Below are positions 50,897-59,792 of a stretch of DNA of 64,000 bases, piece after piece. The notes under the pieces are model-generated. The model was not told where the DNA came from. It worked only from the letters and a program-made list of their open reading frames with translations, and ran no database searches. The position numbers and the translations under genes are program-made. Where the stretch lies: NCBI RefSeq assembly GCF_016862575.1, contig NZ_BONF01000029.1, forward strand, positions 1 to 64,000, given 5' to 3'. Within the stretch, counting starts at the first letter, position 1. Each line of letters starts with the position of its first letter. This DNA is from Catellatospora bangladeshensis. GTDB lineage: Bacteria > Actinomycetota > Actinomycetes > Mycobacteriales > Micromonosporaceae.

Positions 50897-52324
50897 CTAC
50901 TCCTGCGTGAGCAGGTGGTGCAGCACGTCAAGGGCACTGAAGTCGTCACCGGCGCGCTGGCGCAGCCCGGCCAGGAACTCGAGCTCCTGGCCGATCGTGA
51001 CCAGCGGCGGTTCGTCGTAGTCACCGGACCTGCGCTGGCCGAGCGCGATCGTCGCGGTCAGGCCGTTGCACAGGCACCGGCTGCCGACCGCCTGCTCGGC
51101 CGAGCCGCCCTTGCGGACGAAGTCGTCGACCGGCTCGGCCGGGCAGCGGAAACCCACCCCGCCGCCGGGCTTGCGGTAGGGCGTTCGCAGGTAGCTGAGA
51201 TCGCATCTGCGCGGCCGCGCGGCGTACACCTGCGGGTCCGCCACGGTGCCCGCCAGCTGGGCGACCTTGAACGGGAACCCGGTGGGCGAGGCCCCGGGAT
51301 CATTACGCACGGCGAGCACGCCGGCCGCCGCGTCCCGCAGCAGCCGCTGCCGCAGCGAGCCGGCCATGCCGGATTCCCGGCACAGGGCGAACGCCGACCC
51401 GACCTGCACGCCGACGGCACCGGCGGCCCGTGCCAGCGCCAGCGGGCGAGGCCCGGCCTGACCGCCGGCGACCCAGAACGGCAGACCGCACGCGGCCACC
51501 TTGGCCAGGTCCAGCGCGTCACGCTCGCCGTATACGGGCTCGCCGCCCGCGTCGAGGGCCATCCGGCCCCGGGGCCGTGCGCTGTGCCCGCCCGCTGTGG
51601 CGCTCTCCACCACGAAACCGTCCGGGCGGGTGCGTTCGCTGCGGGCCAGGTATCCGGCCAGTGACGCGGACGACACGACAGCCAGGAAACGCGGCCGGCG
51701 CAGTGGTGGGTGATCGGGCAGCAGCTCGCGTGGGTCGAGCCGCACCGTGTGCCGCTCGGCGGCGTCGGCGCCCTCCACGGCCACCGGCAGTTCCACGGGC
51801 AGGTGCCGGGCCAGGGCGTCGAGCAGGCCGGGGATCTCCGTGGGGAGCCCGGCGCCCATCAGCACGTAGTCGACACCGGCCAGCATGGCCCCGTACAGGG
51901 AGGACGGTGTGGCCAGCTGGATCTTCTCGAGGTAGTTGATGCCGACCACGCCGCCGTGTCCCTCCTTGGCCAGGAAGACCTCGGCGAAGTTCGCGGCCAC
52001 GGTGAGCTCGACGGCCTGCGGCCGCGGTCGCAGGCTGAGCCGCGGAACGGGCCGAAACGGCCGGCCCTGCGGCAGACCCTCGGGCCGGAAGTAGCGGTCC
52101 AGCACCCGCTCGGCCACCTGCGGTGCGGGAAACGCGGCCAGTGCCCGGCGCAGATGCCCGCCGGGGTCGCCGAGTTGCAGCCGCCGGGCGAGCAGCGTGT
52201 CCAGCGCCACGCCGGAGACCACGCCCAGCTGGCCCGCGGCCGAGACCGTGCGGGCCAGCTGCCAGCTGGACACGCCGACCCCCATCCCGCCCTGGATGAC
52301 GACCGGTAGATCGGCGTGCCTCAT
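50897..52324 (-). CDS. Nitronate monooxygenase-like flavoprotein
   Basis: A 475-residue FMN-dependent TIM-barrel protein of the 2-nitropropane dioxygenase type: VIQGGMGVGVSSWQLARTVS at the start, the phosphate-binding region VAGGQAGPRPLALARAAGAV followed by VQVGSAF. The extra length and Cys-containing segments (CRESG, CDLSY, CLCNGL) fit the larger subgroup. It oxidises nitronates such as propionate 3-nitronate, releasing nitrite. It is first in the operon with the fused NirK, and shares its upstream region (DosR-like boxes) with the divergent hibernation-like gene. Confidence 0.87.
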   Translation of the reverse strand: MRHADLPVVIQGGMGVGVSSWQLARTVSAAGQLGVVSGVALDTLLARRLQLGDPGGHLRRALAAFPAPQVAERVLDRYFRPEGLPQGRPFRPVPRLSLRPRPQAVELTVAANFAEVFLAKEGHGGVVGINYLEKIQLATPSSLYGAMLAGVDYVLMGAGLPTEIPGLLDALARHLPVELPVAVEGADAAERHTVRLDPRELLPDHPPLRRPRFLAVVSSASLAGYLARSERTRPDGFVVESATAGGHSARPRGRMALDAGGEPVYGERDALDLAKVAACGLPFWVAGGQAGPRPLALARAAGAVGVQVGSAFALCRESGMAGSLRQRLLRDAAAGVLAVRNDPGASPTGFPFKVAQLAGTVADPQVYAARPRRCDLSYLRTPYRKPGGGVGFRCPAEPVDDFVRKGGSAEQAVGSRCLCNGLTATIALGQRRSGDYDEPPLVTIGQELEFLAGLRQRAGDDFSALDVLHHLLTQE

Positions 52325-52393
52325 CCGCTGAGCCCTTCTGTCGCCTGCGATGTCACCACCGCAAGCATCGAAGCGCGTTGCACCGCCGCAGCA

Positions 52394-52454
52394 GGGCCTT
52401 TGGTCCCGACCTCAGGTCACCGCAGTCCCTTTGGAGGGGCGGGACTTTCGGCGC
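52394..52454. promoter_or_regulatory. Two DosR/DevR-like boxes between divergent operons
   Basis: GGGCCTTTGGTCCC (52394-52407) matches 12 of 14 and GGGACTTTCGGCGC (52441-52454) 11 of 14 positions of GGGACTWWAGTCCC. Their centres are 47 bases apart. They can serve both the nitronate monooxygenase/NirK operon and the hibernation-like gene. Confidence 0.6.
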
Positions 52455-52542
52455 CTCACCACGTGACGGCAGACCCTGCCGCGGCACAGCTCCGCGCAGC
52501 GAATGTGGGCGTGTCAGTGGTTCGACCCATCGGAGGTGCACC

Positions 52543-52854
52543 ATGACCAGTCCCGTCCTCGCCGACCATCCCGTGCAGGTACGCACGTACGGGCGGGTGC
52601 CGGCCGAGCTGATCTCCTACGCCGCGCGCAAGGTCGAGGTGGTGCTGCGGCACGCCCCGGCTCCGGTGCTGCTGGTGCGGATCAAGCTCAGCCACGACCG
52701 CGGAGCCGCGCCGTCGGAGGCCTGCGTGCGCGTCGACGTGGACGTCAACGGCGCCGATGTGCACGTTCGGGCCGCGGCCCCGACCCTGACCGAGGCGGTG
52801 GACCTGATGCAGCGCCGCCTGCGCGCTCGAGTCCAGCGTGTTCACCGGCGCTGA
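52543..52854 (+). CDS. HPF/RaiA-like ribosome-associated protein
   Basis: A 103-residue protein with the beta-alpha-beta HPF/S30AE-like pattern: VQVRTYGRVPAELISYAARK, VLLVRIKLSHDRG and VDVNGADVHVRAAAPTLTEA, then VDLMQRRLRARVQRVHRR. The basic C-terminal helix is usual for rRNA contact. It is short-form, lacking the dimerisation domain of long HPF. In Mycobacterium tuberculosis, HPF-like proteins belong to the DosR dormancy regulon. The DosR-like boxes upstream fit induction in hypoxia. Confidence 0.75.
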   Translation: MTSPVLADHPVQVRTYGRVPAELISYAARKVEVVLRHAPAPVLLVRIKLSHDRGAAPSEACVRVDVDVNGADVHVRAAAPTLTEAVDLMQRRLRARVQRVHRR

Positions 52855-52869
52855 GCAGGCAACGGGCAC

Positions 52870-52897
52870 GGCCGGGAGGGCGCGCGCCCTCCCGGCC
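52870..52897. terminator. Bidirectional terminator between the HPF-like and XRE genes
   Basis: A 28-base perfect palindrome (GGCCGGGAGGGCGC and its complement) between convergent genes. Confidence 0.82.
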
Positions 52898-52905
52898 CCG
52901 GCGCG

Positions 52906-53475
52906 TCATCTGGGGCCGGTGAGCTTGTCGAGCACGACCAGGTAGCGGCACGGGGCTGTGGTCGGGTTGACGAACACGCTGTCGGCCGGCGGGCCGAGCT
53001 GCAGGCAGTCGCCGGCGTCGAGTTCGTGGACCTGCTCGCCCTCGACGAAGCGCAGGTGGCCGGAGAGTATCCAGATCTGCTGGTTGATGAAGCGGTATGT
53101 CTGCGCCGGGTAGGCGACCTCGGCTCCGGGCGGCAGTTCCACCTCGACCAGTTCCAGGGCGGTGCTCCCCGGTGGTGATACGGCGCGGCGGACGTAGCCG
53201 GTCTCGGGGTCGGTCCACACCGGCTGGTCGTCGCGCCGGGCGAGCTGCACGGCGCCGCCCTCGGCCCGTGCGATCAGCTCCGACAGGGTGAGACCGAGCG
53301 CGCCGGACAGCCTGGCGAGCAGGGCCGCGGTGGGCTGTGCGTCACCGTGCTCGACCTTTGAGATCATCGCGCGGGACACCCCGGAGATGTCGGCCAGGGC
53401 GGCGAGGGTGAGTCCCCGCTCTTCGCGGGCCGCGCGCACGGTCGAGGCCAGGGCCTTGCTGAGGTCGTCGGTCAC
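52906..53475 (-). CDS. XRE-family regulator with C-terminal cupin domain
   Basis: A protein of 189 residues from the GTG at 53475. The N-terminal HTH (LTLAALADISGVSRAMISKV) is XRE type. The C-terminal half is a cupin (ELPPGAEVAYPAQTYRFINQ, WILSGHLRFVEGEQVHELDA). Such XRE-cupin proteins are often repressors responding to small metabolites. The GTG lies six bases after TATAGT, so its mRNA is probably leaderless. It is divergent from a phosphinothricin-type acetyltransferase over two copies of an ACTATAGT palindrome and very likely controls both genes. Confidence 0.87.
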   Translation of the reverse strand: MTDDLSKALASTVRAAREERGLTLAALADISGVSRAMISKVEHGDAQPTAALLARLSGALGLTLSELIARAEGGAVQLARRDDQPVWTDPETGYVRRAVSPPGSTALELVEVELPPGAEVAYPAQTYRFINQQIWILSGHLRFVEGEQVHELDAGDCLQLGPPADSVFVNPTTAPCRYLVVLDKLTGPR

Positions 53476-53476
53476 G

Positions 53477-53517
53477 TTGACACTATAGTAGATGTCATGC
53501 CTACTATAGTAGGCATG
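53477..53517. promoter_or_regulatory. Divergent promoters and 22-bp palindromic operator
   Basis: A 22-bp perfect palindrome (53496-53517, centre CTACTATAGTAG) and a second ACTATAGT copy (53482-53489). TTGACA (53477-53482) can serve as a -35 for the + strand. The TATAGT/TACTAT elements are -10-like in both directions, so repressor binding would silence both genes. Confidence 0.75.
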
Positions 53518-54054
53518 ATTGGGGATGGGATCATCCGCCGCGCGACCGCGGACGACGCCGCCGCCTGCGCCGCGATCTACGCGCCGTACGTCACCGACAC
53601 CACGATCACGTTCGAGACCGAGGCGCCCACCGTCGCGGAGATGGCCCGCCGCATCGAGGCCGCCAACGAGCGCCACGCCTGGCTGGTGCTGGTGGTGGAC
53701 GGCGCGGTCGCCGGCTACGCCTACGGTACCGAGCACCGGACCCGTGCCGCCTACCGCTGGGCCTGCGACGCCAGCATCTACCTCCACACCGGACGCCGCC
53801 GCACCGGTGCCGGGCGGGCGCTGTACGCCGCGCTGCTGCCCATCCTCGCCGCTCGCGGGTACCGCCGGGTGATGGGCGGCGTGACACAGCCCAACGAGGC
53901 CAGCATGGGACTGCACCGAGCCTTCGGCTTCTCCGACGTCGGGACCTATCGCAAGGTCGGCTGGAAGCTGGGTGCCTGGCACGACGTCACCTGGCTGCAA
54001 CTCGACCTCACCCCCGACGAGGACCCGACCGCACCACCCGCCGACCCGCGGTGA
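53497..54054 (+). CDS. Phosphinothricin/methionine-sulfoximine-type GNAT acetyltransferase
   Basis: Up to 185 residues. The PAT-type pattern is clear: IRRATADDAAACAAIYAPYV, TITFETEAPT, AYGTEHRTRAAYRWACDASI, HTGRRRTGAGRALYAAL, NEASMGLHRAFGFSDVGTYR. It acetylates the amino group of phosphinothricin-like compounds or methionine sulfoximine. The start may be 53497 or the ATG at 53515, which is seven bases after TACTAT; both would be leaderless. Control by the divergent XRE-cupin regulator is likely. Confidence 0.88.
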   Translation: MPTIVGMIGDGIIRRATADDAAACAAIYAPYVTDTTITFETEAPTVAEMARRIEAANERHAWLVLVVDGAVAGYAYGTEHRTRAAYRWACDASIYLHTGRRRTGAGRALYAALLPILAARGYRRVMGGVTQPNEASMGLHRAFGFSDVGTYRKVGWKLGAWHDVTWLQLDLTPDEDPTAPPADPR

Positions 54055-54184
54055 GCGATCGGCGGCCGCCGGGTCGCCAGGTCGTGTCAGTGCTACACCA
54101 CGGGTGGCCGTATCCAGGCGGTGGTCCGGCGGAGCGTGATCACGATGTCCTGATCACGAACACCACGATCAGCCCGAGACCGAA

Positions 54185-54206
54185 CCCGGCCGCTTCGTCG
54201 GCCGGG
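54185..54206 (-). terminator. Terminator hairpin of the membrane-protein gene at 54207
   Basis: CCCGGCC and GGCCGGG arms with an 8-base loop (54185-54206), directly after the stop codon. Confidence 0.55.
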
Positions 54207-55193
54207 CTAGCGCCACTGATACGTACGTGGATCCTGGCGCATGAAGCGGTTGGGAAAGATGTCCCATGCCCAGACGTACAGCGTCTGGTAGGCGCGAGGG
54301 TCCACCTCGGGTTTGCCACGAGGCCCGGGGCGCTCGTGAAATGCCGTGGTGCGCATCGCCTTGCCGTTCGGGCAGGTTCGGTACGACTCCAGCTTCCGGT
54401 CCACCACCAACTGCAGCTCGACGCACCACTCGACGTAGTGCCGTTCGGTCCGGGCCGTGATCTGGAAGACCACCTGCTCGCCGTGCGAGAGCGTCGTCGT
54501 CTCCTGGGTACTGAAGTAAGGGCTGCCGAACTTCCCCGTCTTTCCGTCGAGTGTCCTGGCGACGGGTTCGTTCTCGTCGAGGTCGAAGCCGATCGAGGTG
54601 AGCGTGTCCCCGCCTTGGGGGCCGGCCATGAGCAGCGTGCCCGCGAGTGGCTCACCGCGCCGGACCACGCTCGCCTTGATGTTGACGATCCGCACGGTCG
54701 TGGACTTCAGCCGGCCTTCGACCACGAGCTTGAGGAAGCTGACCTCAGGATCTGCACCGCCACGCCCTCGTGCCCAGCTACGCAGCGGCTCGATGTCACC
54801 GGCGTCCATGTCGTGAGTCGTGCTGTAGGGGTTCGCCAGCAGCCTCTCCTCGTCGGCCGTGGCCGTCAGTGGCTCCGGTAACACCCAGGTCTCACCCTGA
54901 ATGTTCTGGTCTCGCTCGACGATCGCGGTGACGCTGACCGTCTGCTGGTCGGTGATCGCGTCGTATCCTTTGTCCACCGCGCTTCGGACGCCCGCAAACA
55001 GCTGCTCACCCGCGCCCTGACCGAGTGACGTCACGACGGTGCTGACAGCGACGGCCGCCAGCGTGCCGACGTAGATGACCATCTTCCTGCTCCGACGTGG
55101 CGGCGTGCCGGAGTCTGAGCCGGACGAGGGTTCCGGCGCCGCCCCCGTTGCCCGGAGGTGGGAGCCCCGTCTGGCACGTCCGCGTCGCCCCAT
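54207..55193 (-). CDS. Membrane-anchored protein of unknown function (328 aa)
   Basis: I do not recognise this protein. A basic N-terminal cytoplasmic part (MGRRGRARRGSHLR, PPRRSRK) precedes one TM helix near residues 38-56 (VIYVGTLAAVAVSTVVTSLG). The remaining 270 residues would be outside the cell. They look beta-rich, with two Cys (EWCVEL and RTCPNG) that could pair. No enzymatic motif is seen. Base use is slightly less GC-rich than its neighbours. Confidence 0.7.
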   Translation of the reverse strand: MGRRGRARRGSHLRATGAAPEPSSGSDSGTPPRRSRKMVIYVGTLAAVAVSTVVTSLGQGAGEQLFAGVRSAVDKGYDAITDQQTVSVTAIVERDQNIQGETWVLPEPLTATADEERLLANPYSTTHDMDAGDIEPLRSWARGRGGADPEVSFLKLVVEGRLKSTTVRIVNIKASVVRRGEPLAGTLLMAGPQGGDTLTSIGFDLDENEPVARTLDGKTGKFGSPYFSTQETTTLSHGEQVVFQITARTERHYVEWCVELQLVVDRKLESYRTCPNGKAMRTTAFHERPGPRGKPEVDPRAYQTLYVWAWDIFPNRFMRQDPRTYQWR

Positions 55194-55315
55194 GCACTCT
55201 CCTCGACCGCGCGTAGGTCAGACGACCGTAGCGAAGGTGCGGACCGGCAGGGAAACAGTCCACGACGGAGTGTCGGAGTTCCGTCACCTCGGTGCCGGTG
55301 ACGTCGTCAGCGCGA

Positions 55316-55343
55316 CGGCGCCCCGCTCGCGAGCGGGGCGCCG
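55316..55343 (-). terminator. Terminator of the secreted protease gene
   Basis: A 28-base perfect palindrome centred on CTCGCGAG, about 49 bases beyond the protease stop. Confidence 0.7.
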
Positions 55344-55391
55344 CACCTGTGCCGCGACACGGAGGTCAATCCGGCCGCGGCGGGGAGAGCA

Positions 55392-56660
55392 TCACAGGAG
55401 GCTGGCTCCGTAGAAGGTCAGCGAACCGACGTACGGGCTGAACAGCGGACGCCGGACCGGTGCGTAGAAGACCCGGTAGGAGCCGGTCTTCCACACCCCG
55501 AGCGACACGCAGGGCGTGTCCAGGTAGCCGGCGGTGATCGTGCCGCGGGCCAGTGCCGCGATCTCGATCTTCAACGGCCAGGTGACGAACAGGCCGTGCG
55601 AGTAGACCGGGCCGCCGCTGTCGCCGGGCGCGGCGATGCAGTTGCCCGCGGCCGGGGTGCCCGGCACCTTCGCCGCGTAGGTCATCGGCGCCATGCCCAG
55701 CACGCTGGTGTTGACCGCGTACACCTTCGCGTTGCAGTGCTCGCCGCTGAACGAGCCGCCGGTGCAGATCCAGTTGCCGACGTAGTCCACCGTGGAGCCG
55801 CCGACCCGGATGCTCGACGAGCTGTTCCACGCTCCGGTGTAGATGCGCCCAGCGAAGGTGCGGTTGGGCGGCCGGTTGAGCATCTGCGTGTCGCGGGCGT
55901 TGACGTCGGCGACGATGGTGGTGTTGGGCTGGGTGGCGGTGCCGATCCGGGCGACCTGGCCGTTGTTGCCGCAGTGGCCGGCGGTGAGCATGCGGGGCTG
56001 GCCGGCCCAGTTCACGCTGAAGCCGGTGGAGCAGGAGCCGCCCGTGCTGAGGTTGTTCCAGCGGGCGCCGCCCCAGTACGGCGAGATGTCGGCCTGGCGG
56101 TTGAACAGCAGGTCGGGCTTGCGCTCGACGGTCACCGACAGCGGCAGGCGGGCCTCGGCCAGGATCGCCTCGCGGTCGGCGTCGGTGCTCACGGTGACGG
56201 CCAGGCCCGAGCCGTCGACCTGGGGTGCGGCGGTGCCGACGCGGCTGTCCGCGCCGAGCCGGTCGACCTCGGCGGCGAGCTCGGCCTCGCTGTAGCGGGC
56301 GGGCAGGAACTTGACGGGTACGCCGGTGCGCGCCGCGCGCTCCTGGGCGTCGGCGGGGACCTCGCCCTTCCAGTAGATGTGCAGCTCGCCATTCTCGGGG
56401 GCGGCGATCGTGCCGGCGTAGCCGGGCGAGTCCACCGAGAGGATGTCGTCGGCGGCGGTGTTGAGGCGGGTCTGCGCCTCGCTGAGGTCCTCCCAGGTGC
56501 GGAAGCCGCCGGGGACGGCTTCTGCGGGGGCGGTGCCGGGCTGTTCGGTCTTGGGCTCCTCGGCGGCCGAGGCGCCCGTGGGGGGCAGGAGCACTGCCAT
56601 GACCAGGAGCGCGGCGACGCTCCAGCCGGTCCTGGCACGGCGGGACGGTGTGTGAGTCAT
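55392..56660 (-). CDS. Secreted chymotrypsin-like serine protease
   Basis: A 422-residue pre-pro-enzyme when started at 56660 (ATGs at 56669 and 56720 are in frame). The signal peptide (WSVAALLVMAVLLPPTGASA) is followed by a long pro-region and a protease domain. The catalytic triad is His in LTAGHC (about 229), Asp in NARDTQML (about 257) and Ser in PGDSGGPV (about 348). Disulfide-forming Cys pairs are present (GSCSTGF...GHCGN). It resembles streptogrisin/alpha-lytic-type proteases. It is divergent from an AfsR-like regulator. Confidence 0.86.
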   Translation of the reverse strand: MTHTPSRRARTGWSVAALLVMAVLLPPTGASAAEEPKTEQPGTAPAEAVPGGFRTWEDLSEAQTRLNTAADDILSVDSPGYAGTIAAPENGELHIYWKGEVPADAQERAARTGVPVKFLPARYSEAELAAEVDRLGADSRVGTAAPQVDGSGLAVTVSTDADREAILAEARLPLSVTVERKPDLLFNRQADISPYWGGARWNNLSTGGSCSTGFSVNWAGQPRMLTAGHCGNNGQVARIGTATQPNTTIVADVNARDTQMLNRPPNRTFAGRIYTGAWNSSSSIRVGGSTVDYVGNWICTGGSFSGEHCNAKVYAVNTSVLGMAPMTYAAKVPGTPAAGNCIAAPGDSGGPVYSHGLFVTWPLKIEIAALARGTITAGYLDTPCVSLGVWKTGSYRVFYAPVRRPLFSPYVGSLTFYGASLL

Positions 56661-56703
56661 GGCAGCCATGGTCGGAGAGGTCCCGCGGCGGCCGGGGCGA
56701 TCC

Positions 56704-56722
56704 TGAACATCGTTGAACATCG
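56704..56722. repeat. Tandem direct repeat TGAACATCG before the SARP gene
   Basis: Two copies of TGAACATCG (56704-56712 and 56714-56722), period 10, one base before TATAT. SARP proteins bind direct repeats of about this size and phase upstream of -10 elements, so autoregulation or control of the protease is possible. Confidence 0.45.
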
Positions 56723-56771
56723 CTATATCGCACGTACGATGGACATGCGGCTTCGTCTATCGAGGAGTGTG

Positions 56772-59700
56772 ATGGCCGACGGGGGCACCCTGCAGGACCT
56801 CGCCCGGATGCTGCGCCAGCTCAAACGGCGCGACGCCCGGCGGCGGGGCGGCACCGAGGTGACCTACCGTGCGCTGGCCGCCCGGACCGGCTGGTCGACC
56901 GGGATCATCGCGCACTACTTCACCGGCAAGACCCTGCCGCCGACGGACCGCTTCGACACCCTCGTCCGGCTGCTGGGCGCCTCCCCCGCCGAGCAGGGCA
57001 GGCTCGCGACCCTGCGTGACCGCGTCGACGAGGACCGGCGGCAGCCGGCCGCGCCGGGCACCCAGACCGTCCGGCTGCTCGGCCCGGTCGAGGTGACCGG
57101 CCCCCGCGGCCGCGCCACGCTGATCGGCGGCCGCCAGCGCACCCTGCTCGGGCTGCTCGGCCTGCGCGCGGGCAACCCGGTCTCGCACGCCCGGCTCACC
57201 GAGGCGCTGTGGGGCGAGCAGCCGCCCCGCACCGCCACCGGATCGCTGTACTCCCACATCGCCCGGGTCCGCCAGGCCCTGGAGGACTGCGGGCTGCCCG
57301 GGATCCTGGTCACCCGCGACTCCGGATACCTGCTGGATCTGCGCCCCGGCGACGTCGACGTCGCGCGCTTCCACGACGACGCCGCGCGGGGCAGGCAGGC
57401 CCTGGCCCGCGGTGCCGCGGCGGAGGCGGCCGGCTACCTGCTCGACGGGCTCGGGCTGTGGCGCGGCGAGGCTTTCGAGGACGCCGAACCCGCCGGCTGG
57501 GCGGCCGCGGAGGTGCGCGGGCTGGCCGAGGCTCGGATGCGCTGCCTGGACGACCTCTGGGACGCCCGCCTGCGCCTGGGTGAACACGTGGCCGCAGTCG
57601 ACGAGATCGAGCGGCTGCTCGCCGCCGACCCGGGACGCGAGCGCCTGGTCGGGCTGCTCATGCTCGCCCTGTGCCGGTCGGGCCGGCACGCCGACGCCGT
57701 CCGGGCATACCAGCGGCTGCGCAGCCACCTGGCCGAGCAGCTCGACGTGGCGCCGGGGCCGGAACTGCAGCGCCTGCACCAGGCGGTGCTGCGCCGCGAC
57801 GCCGCCGCCGGATTCGACGGCCCGCCGAGCGCGCCCAGACCGGCCCAGCTGCCACCCGCGGCCGGGCACTTCACCGGCCGAGGGCCGGAGGAGGCCGCGC
57901 TGGACACGCTGCTGGCCCGGCCGGGCCCGATCGCGGTGATCTCCGGGCCCGGCGGCATGGGCAAGACCGCGCTGGCGGTGCACTGGGCGCGGCGGGTCCT
58001 CGACCGCTATCCGGACGGGCAGCTCTTCCTCGACCTGCGCGGCCACGACCCGGCCACCGCGATGCCCGCCCAGGAGGCCCTGGGCCAGCTGCTGCGGGCG
58101 CTGGGTGTCACCGCCGACGCGGCCGCGTGCGATCCCGGCCGGTATCGTTCGGCCCTGCACGAGCGCCGGATGCTGATCCTGCTCGACGACGCCGGTTCGG
58201 CCGAGCAGGTCGCGCCGCTGGTGCCCCCGGACGCGGGCAGCCTGCTGATCGTCACCAGCCGCCACCAGCTCCCGGCGCTCGCCGTCGACCACGAGGTGGC
58301 CGCGGTCAGCCTGGACGCCCTGCCGCGGGCCGAGGCATCGCTGCTGCTGCGCCGGGTGCTGGGCCACGACCGGGTCGATCGGGAGCCCGAGCAGGCCGCC
58401 CTGCTGGTGGACCTCTGCGGCGGGCTGCCGCTGGCGCTGCGTATCGCCGCCGCGAAGCTGGCCGCCCGGCCCCTGCGCAGCCTCGCCGAGCTGGTCGGCG
58501 AGCTGACCGGCGGGAACCGCCTCGACGCGCTGTCGGTGGCGGGCCACCCCGGTGGGGTCCGGGCCGTGTTCGCCGCGACCTACCAGACGCTGAGCCCGCC
58601 GGCCGCGGCGCTGTTCCGGCGGATGGGCCACCATCCCGGCCCGACCTTCACCACCTACCTGGCCACGGCCGTGGCCGGGCAGCCCGCCGCACCGGCGCTC
58701 GACGAACTCGCCGCGGCACATCTGATCACCGAGGTCGCCGAGGGCCGATACCGCTTCCATGACCTGATCCGCCTGTACGCGCTCGGCTGTGCCGGTCCCG
58801 ACGAGGCCGCGCAGACCCGCACCGTGCTGTTCACCTGGTATCTGGCGCTGGGCGAGACCGCCAACCAGCTGCTGGAGCCCGCTCGCGACCGGGTGAAACT
58901 GTCCTGGCAGGACCCGCCGCCGAGCCTGCCGCCGCTGCCGGACGCCACCCGGGCGCTGGACCTGCTGGACGACGAACGGCCCAGCCTGCTGCCGGTCGCC
59001 CGGCTCGCCGCGACCCACGGCGACCCCCGGATCACCTGGCAGCTGACGTACCTGCTGGCCAGCTACTACACCCACCGCGGCCGCTGGTCGGACTACACCG
59101 AGATCTGCCGCGAGGGCCTGGCCGCCGCGCTGCGCCTGGACGACCCGGTGGGCGAGCGGCTCATGCGCAGCGGCCTGGGTGTCGCCTGCAACGTCACCCA
59201 CCGCCACGAAGACGCCCTGCAGCAGCTCACCCGTGCCCTGGAGCTGATGCGAGAGGGCGGCGACCAGCGCGGGCAGGGCATGGCCCTGAACAACATCGCC
59301 CACGCCCATGCCCAGCTCGGCAGGCTCCCCGCGGCCCGGGACGCGTTCGAGCAGGCGCTCGCGCTGCACACCGCGGACAACCACCTGCCCGGCGTCACGC
59401 TGGCGCTGAACAACCTCGCCGACATCCATACCCAGCTCGCCGACTTCGAGGCGGCCTTCGGCGCGCTGCGGCGGGCGCTGCGCCTGGCGCGCGACCTCGG
59501 CAACGCCCACCTGGAAGGCGCCGTGCTGCAGAACCTCGGCGAGACGCTGCTGGCCGACGGCGACGAGGACGGGGCCCTGCACCACTTCGAGCTGGCGCTG
59601 GCGATCCGGCGGCGCATCGGCGAGAAGCGCCGGGAGGCCGGCACCGCCAACGCCATCGGCCTGCTACAGCTGTCGCGCGGCGCGCACGCGAGCGCCCTGG

Positions 59701-59792
59701 ACCACTTCGGCAGGGCGCTCGCGCTGTCCCGCGAGATCGACGACCCGCACCTGGAGTCGGCGACGCTGGCGAACATGGCGCTGCTGGGCTAA
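56772..59792 (+). CDS. AfsR-like SARP regulator (XRE-SARP-NB-ARC-TPR)
   Basis: A protein of 1,006 residues from the ATG at 56772 (AGGAG upstream); ATGs at 56739 and 56745 are alternatives. Domains in order: XRE-type HTH (about 25-70, VTYRALAARTGWSTGIIAHY), OmpR-like DNA-binding domain (95-170), BTAD (175-330), NB-ARC ATPase with Walker A SGPGGMGKT (about 391-399) and Walker B RMLILLDDAG, and C-terminal TPRs (about 770-1000). Such regulators activate secondary metabolism or development. The extra N-terminal XRE domain is less common. Its 3' end overlaps the Calx-beta gene by four bases. Confidence 0.9.
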   Translation: MADGGTLQDLARMLRQLKRRDARRRGGTEVTYRALAARTGWSTGIIAHYFTGKTLPPTDRFDTLVRLLGASPAEQGRLATLRDRVDEDRRQPAAPGTQTVRLLGPVEVTGPRGRATLIGGRQRTLLGLLGLRAGNPVSHARLTEALWGEQPPRTATGSLYSHIARVRQALEDCGLPGILVTRDSGYLLDLRPGDVDVARFHDDAARGRQALARGAAAEAAGYLLDGLGLWRGEAFEDAEPAGWAAAEVRGLAEARMRCLDDLWDARLRLGEHVAAVDEIERLLAADPGRERLVGLLMLALCRSGRHADAVRAYQRLRSHLAEQLDVAPGPELQRLHQAVLRRDAAAGFDGPPSAPRPAQLPPAAGHFTGRGPEEAALDTLLARPGPIAVISGPGGMGKTALAVHWARRVLDRYPDGQLFLDLRGHDPATAMPAQEALGQLLRALGVTADAAACDPGRYRSALHERRMLILLDDAGSAEQVAPLVPPDAGSLLIVTSRHQLPALAVDHEVAAVSLDALPRAEASLLLRRVLGHDRVDREPEQAALLVDLCGGLPLALRIAAAKLAARPLRSLAELVGELTGGNRLDALSVAGHPGGVRAVFAATYQTLSPPAAALFRRMGHHPGPTFTTYLATAVAGQPAAPALDELAAAHLITEVAEGRYRFHDLIRLYALGCAGPDEAAQTRTVLFTWYLALGETANQLLEPARDRVKLSWQDPPPSLPPLPDATRALDLLDDERPSLLPVARLAATHGDPRITWQLTYLLASYYTHRGRWSDYTEICREGLAAALRLDDPVGERLMRSGLGVACNVTHRHEDALQQLTRALELMREGGDQRGQGMALNNIAHAHAQLGRLPAARDAFEQALALHTADNHLPGVTLALNNLADIHTQLADFEAAFGALRRALRLARDLGNAHLEGAVLQNLGETLLADGDEDGALHHFELALAIRRRIGEKRREAGTANAIGLLQLSRGAHASALDHFGRALALSREIDDPHLESATLANMALLG

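Noticed and set aside
48773-51664. A 963-codon frame antisense to the fused NirK and nitronate monooxygenase genes
   Set aside because: Product is low-complexity Gly/Arg/Asp/Gln; both genes on the other strand have full motif sets.
55596-56771. Upstream extension of the AfsR-like frame by about 390 codons
   Set aside because: The extension is antisense to the secreted protease, is low complexity, and good starts exist at 56739-56772.
56757-59585. A 942-codon frame antisense to the AfsR-like gene
   Set aside because: Low-complexity product and no ribosome site; the SARP frame carries every expected domain.
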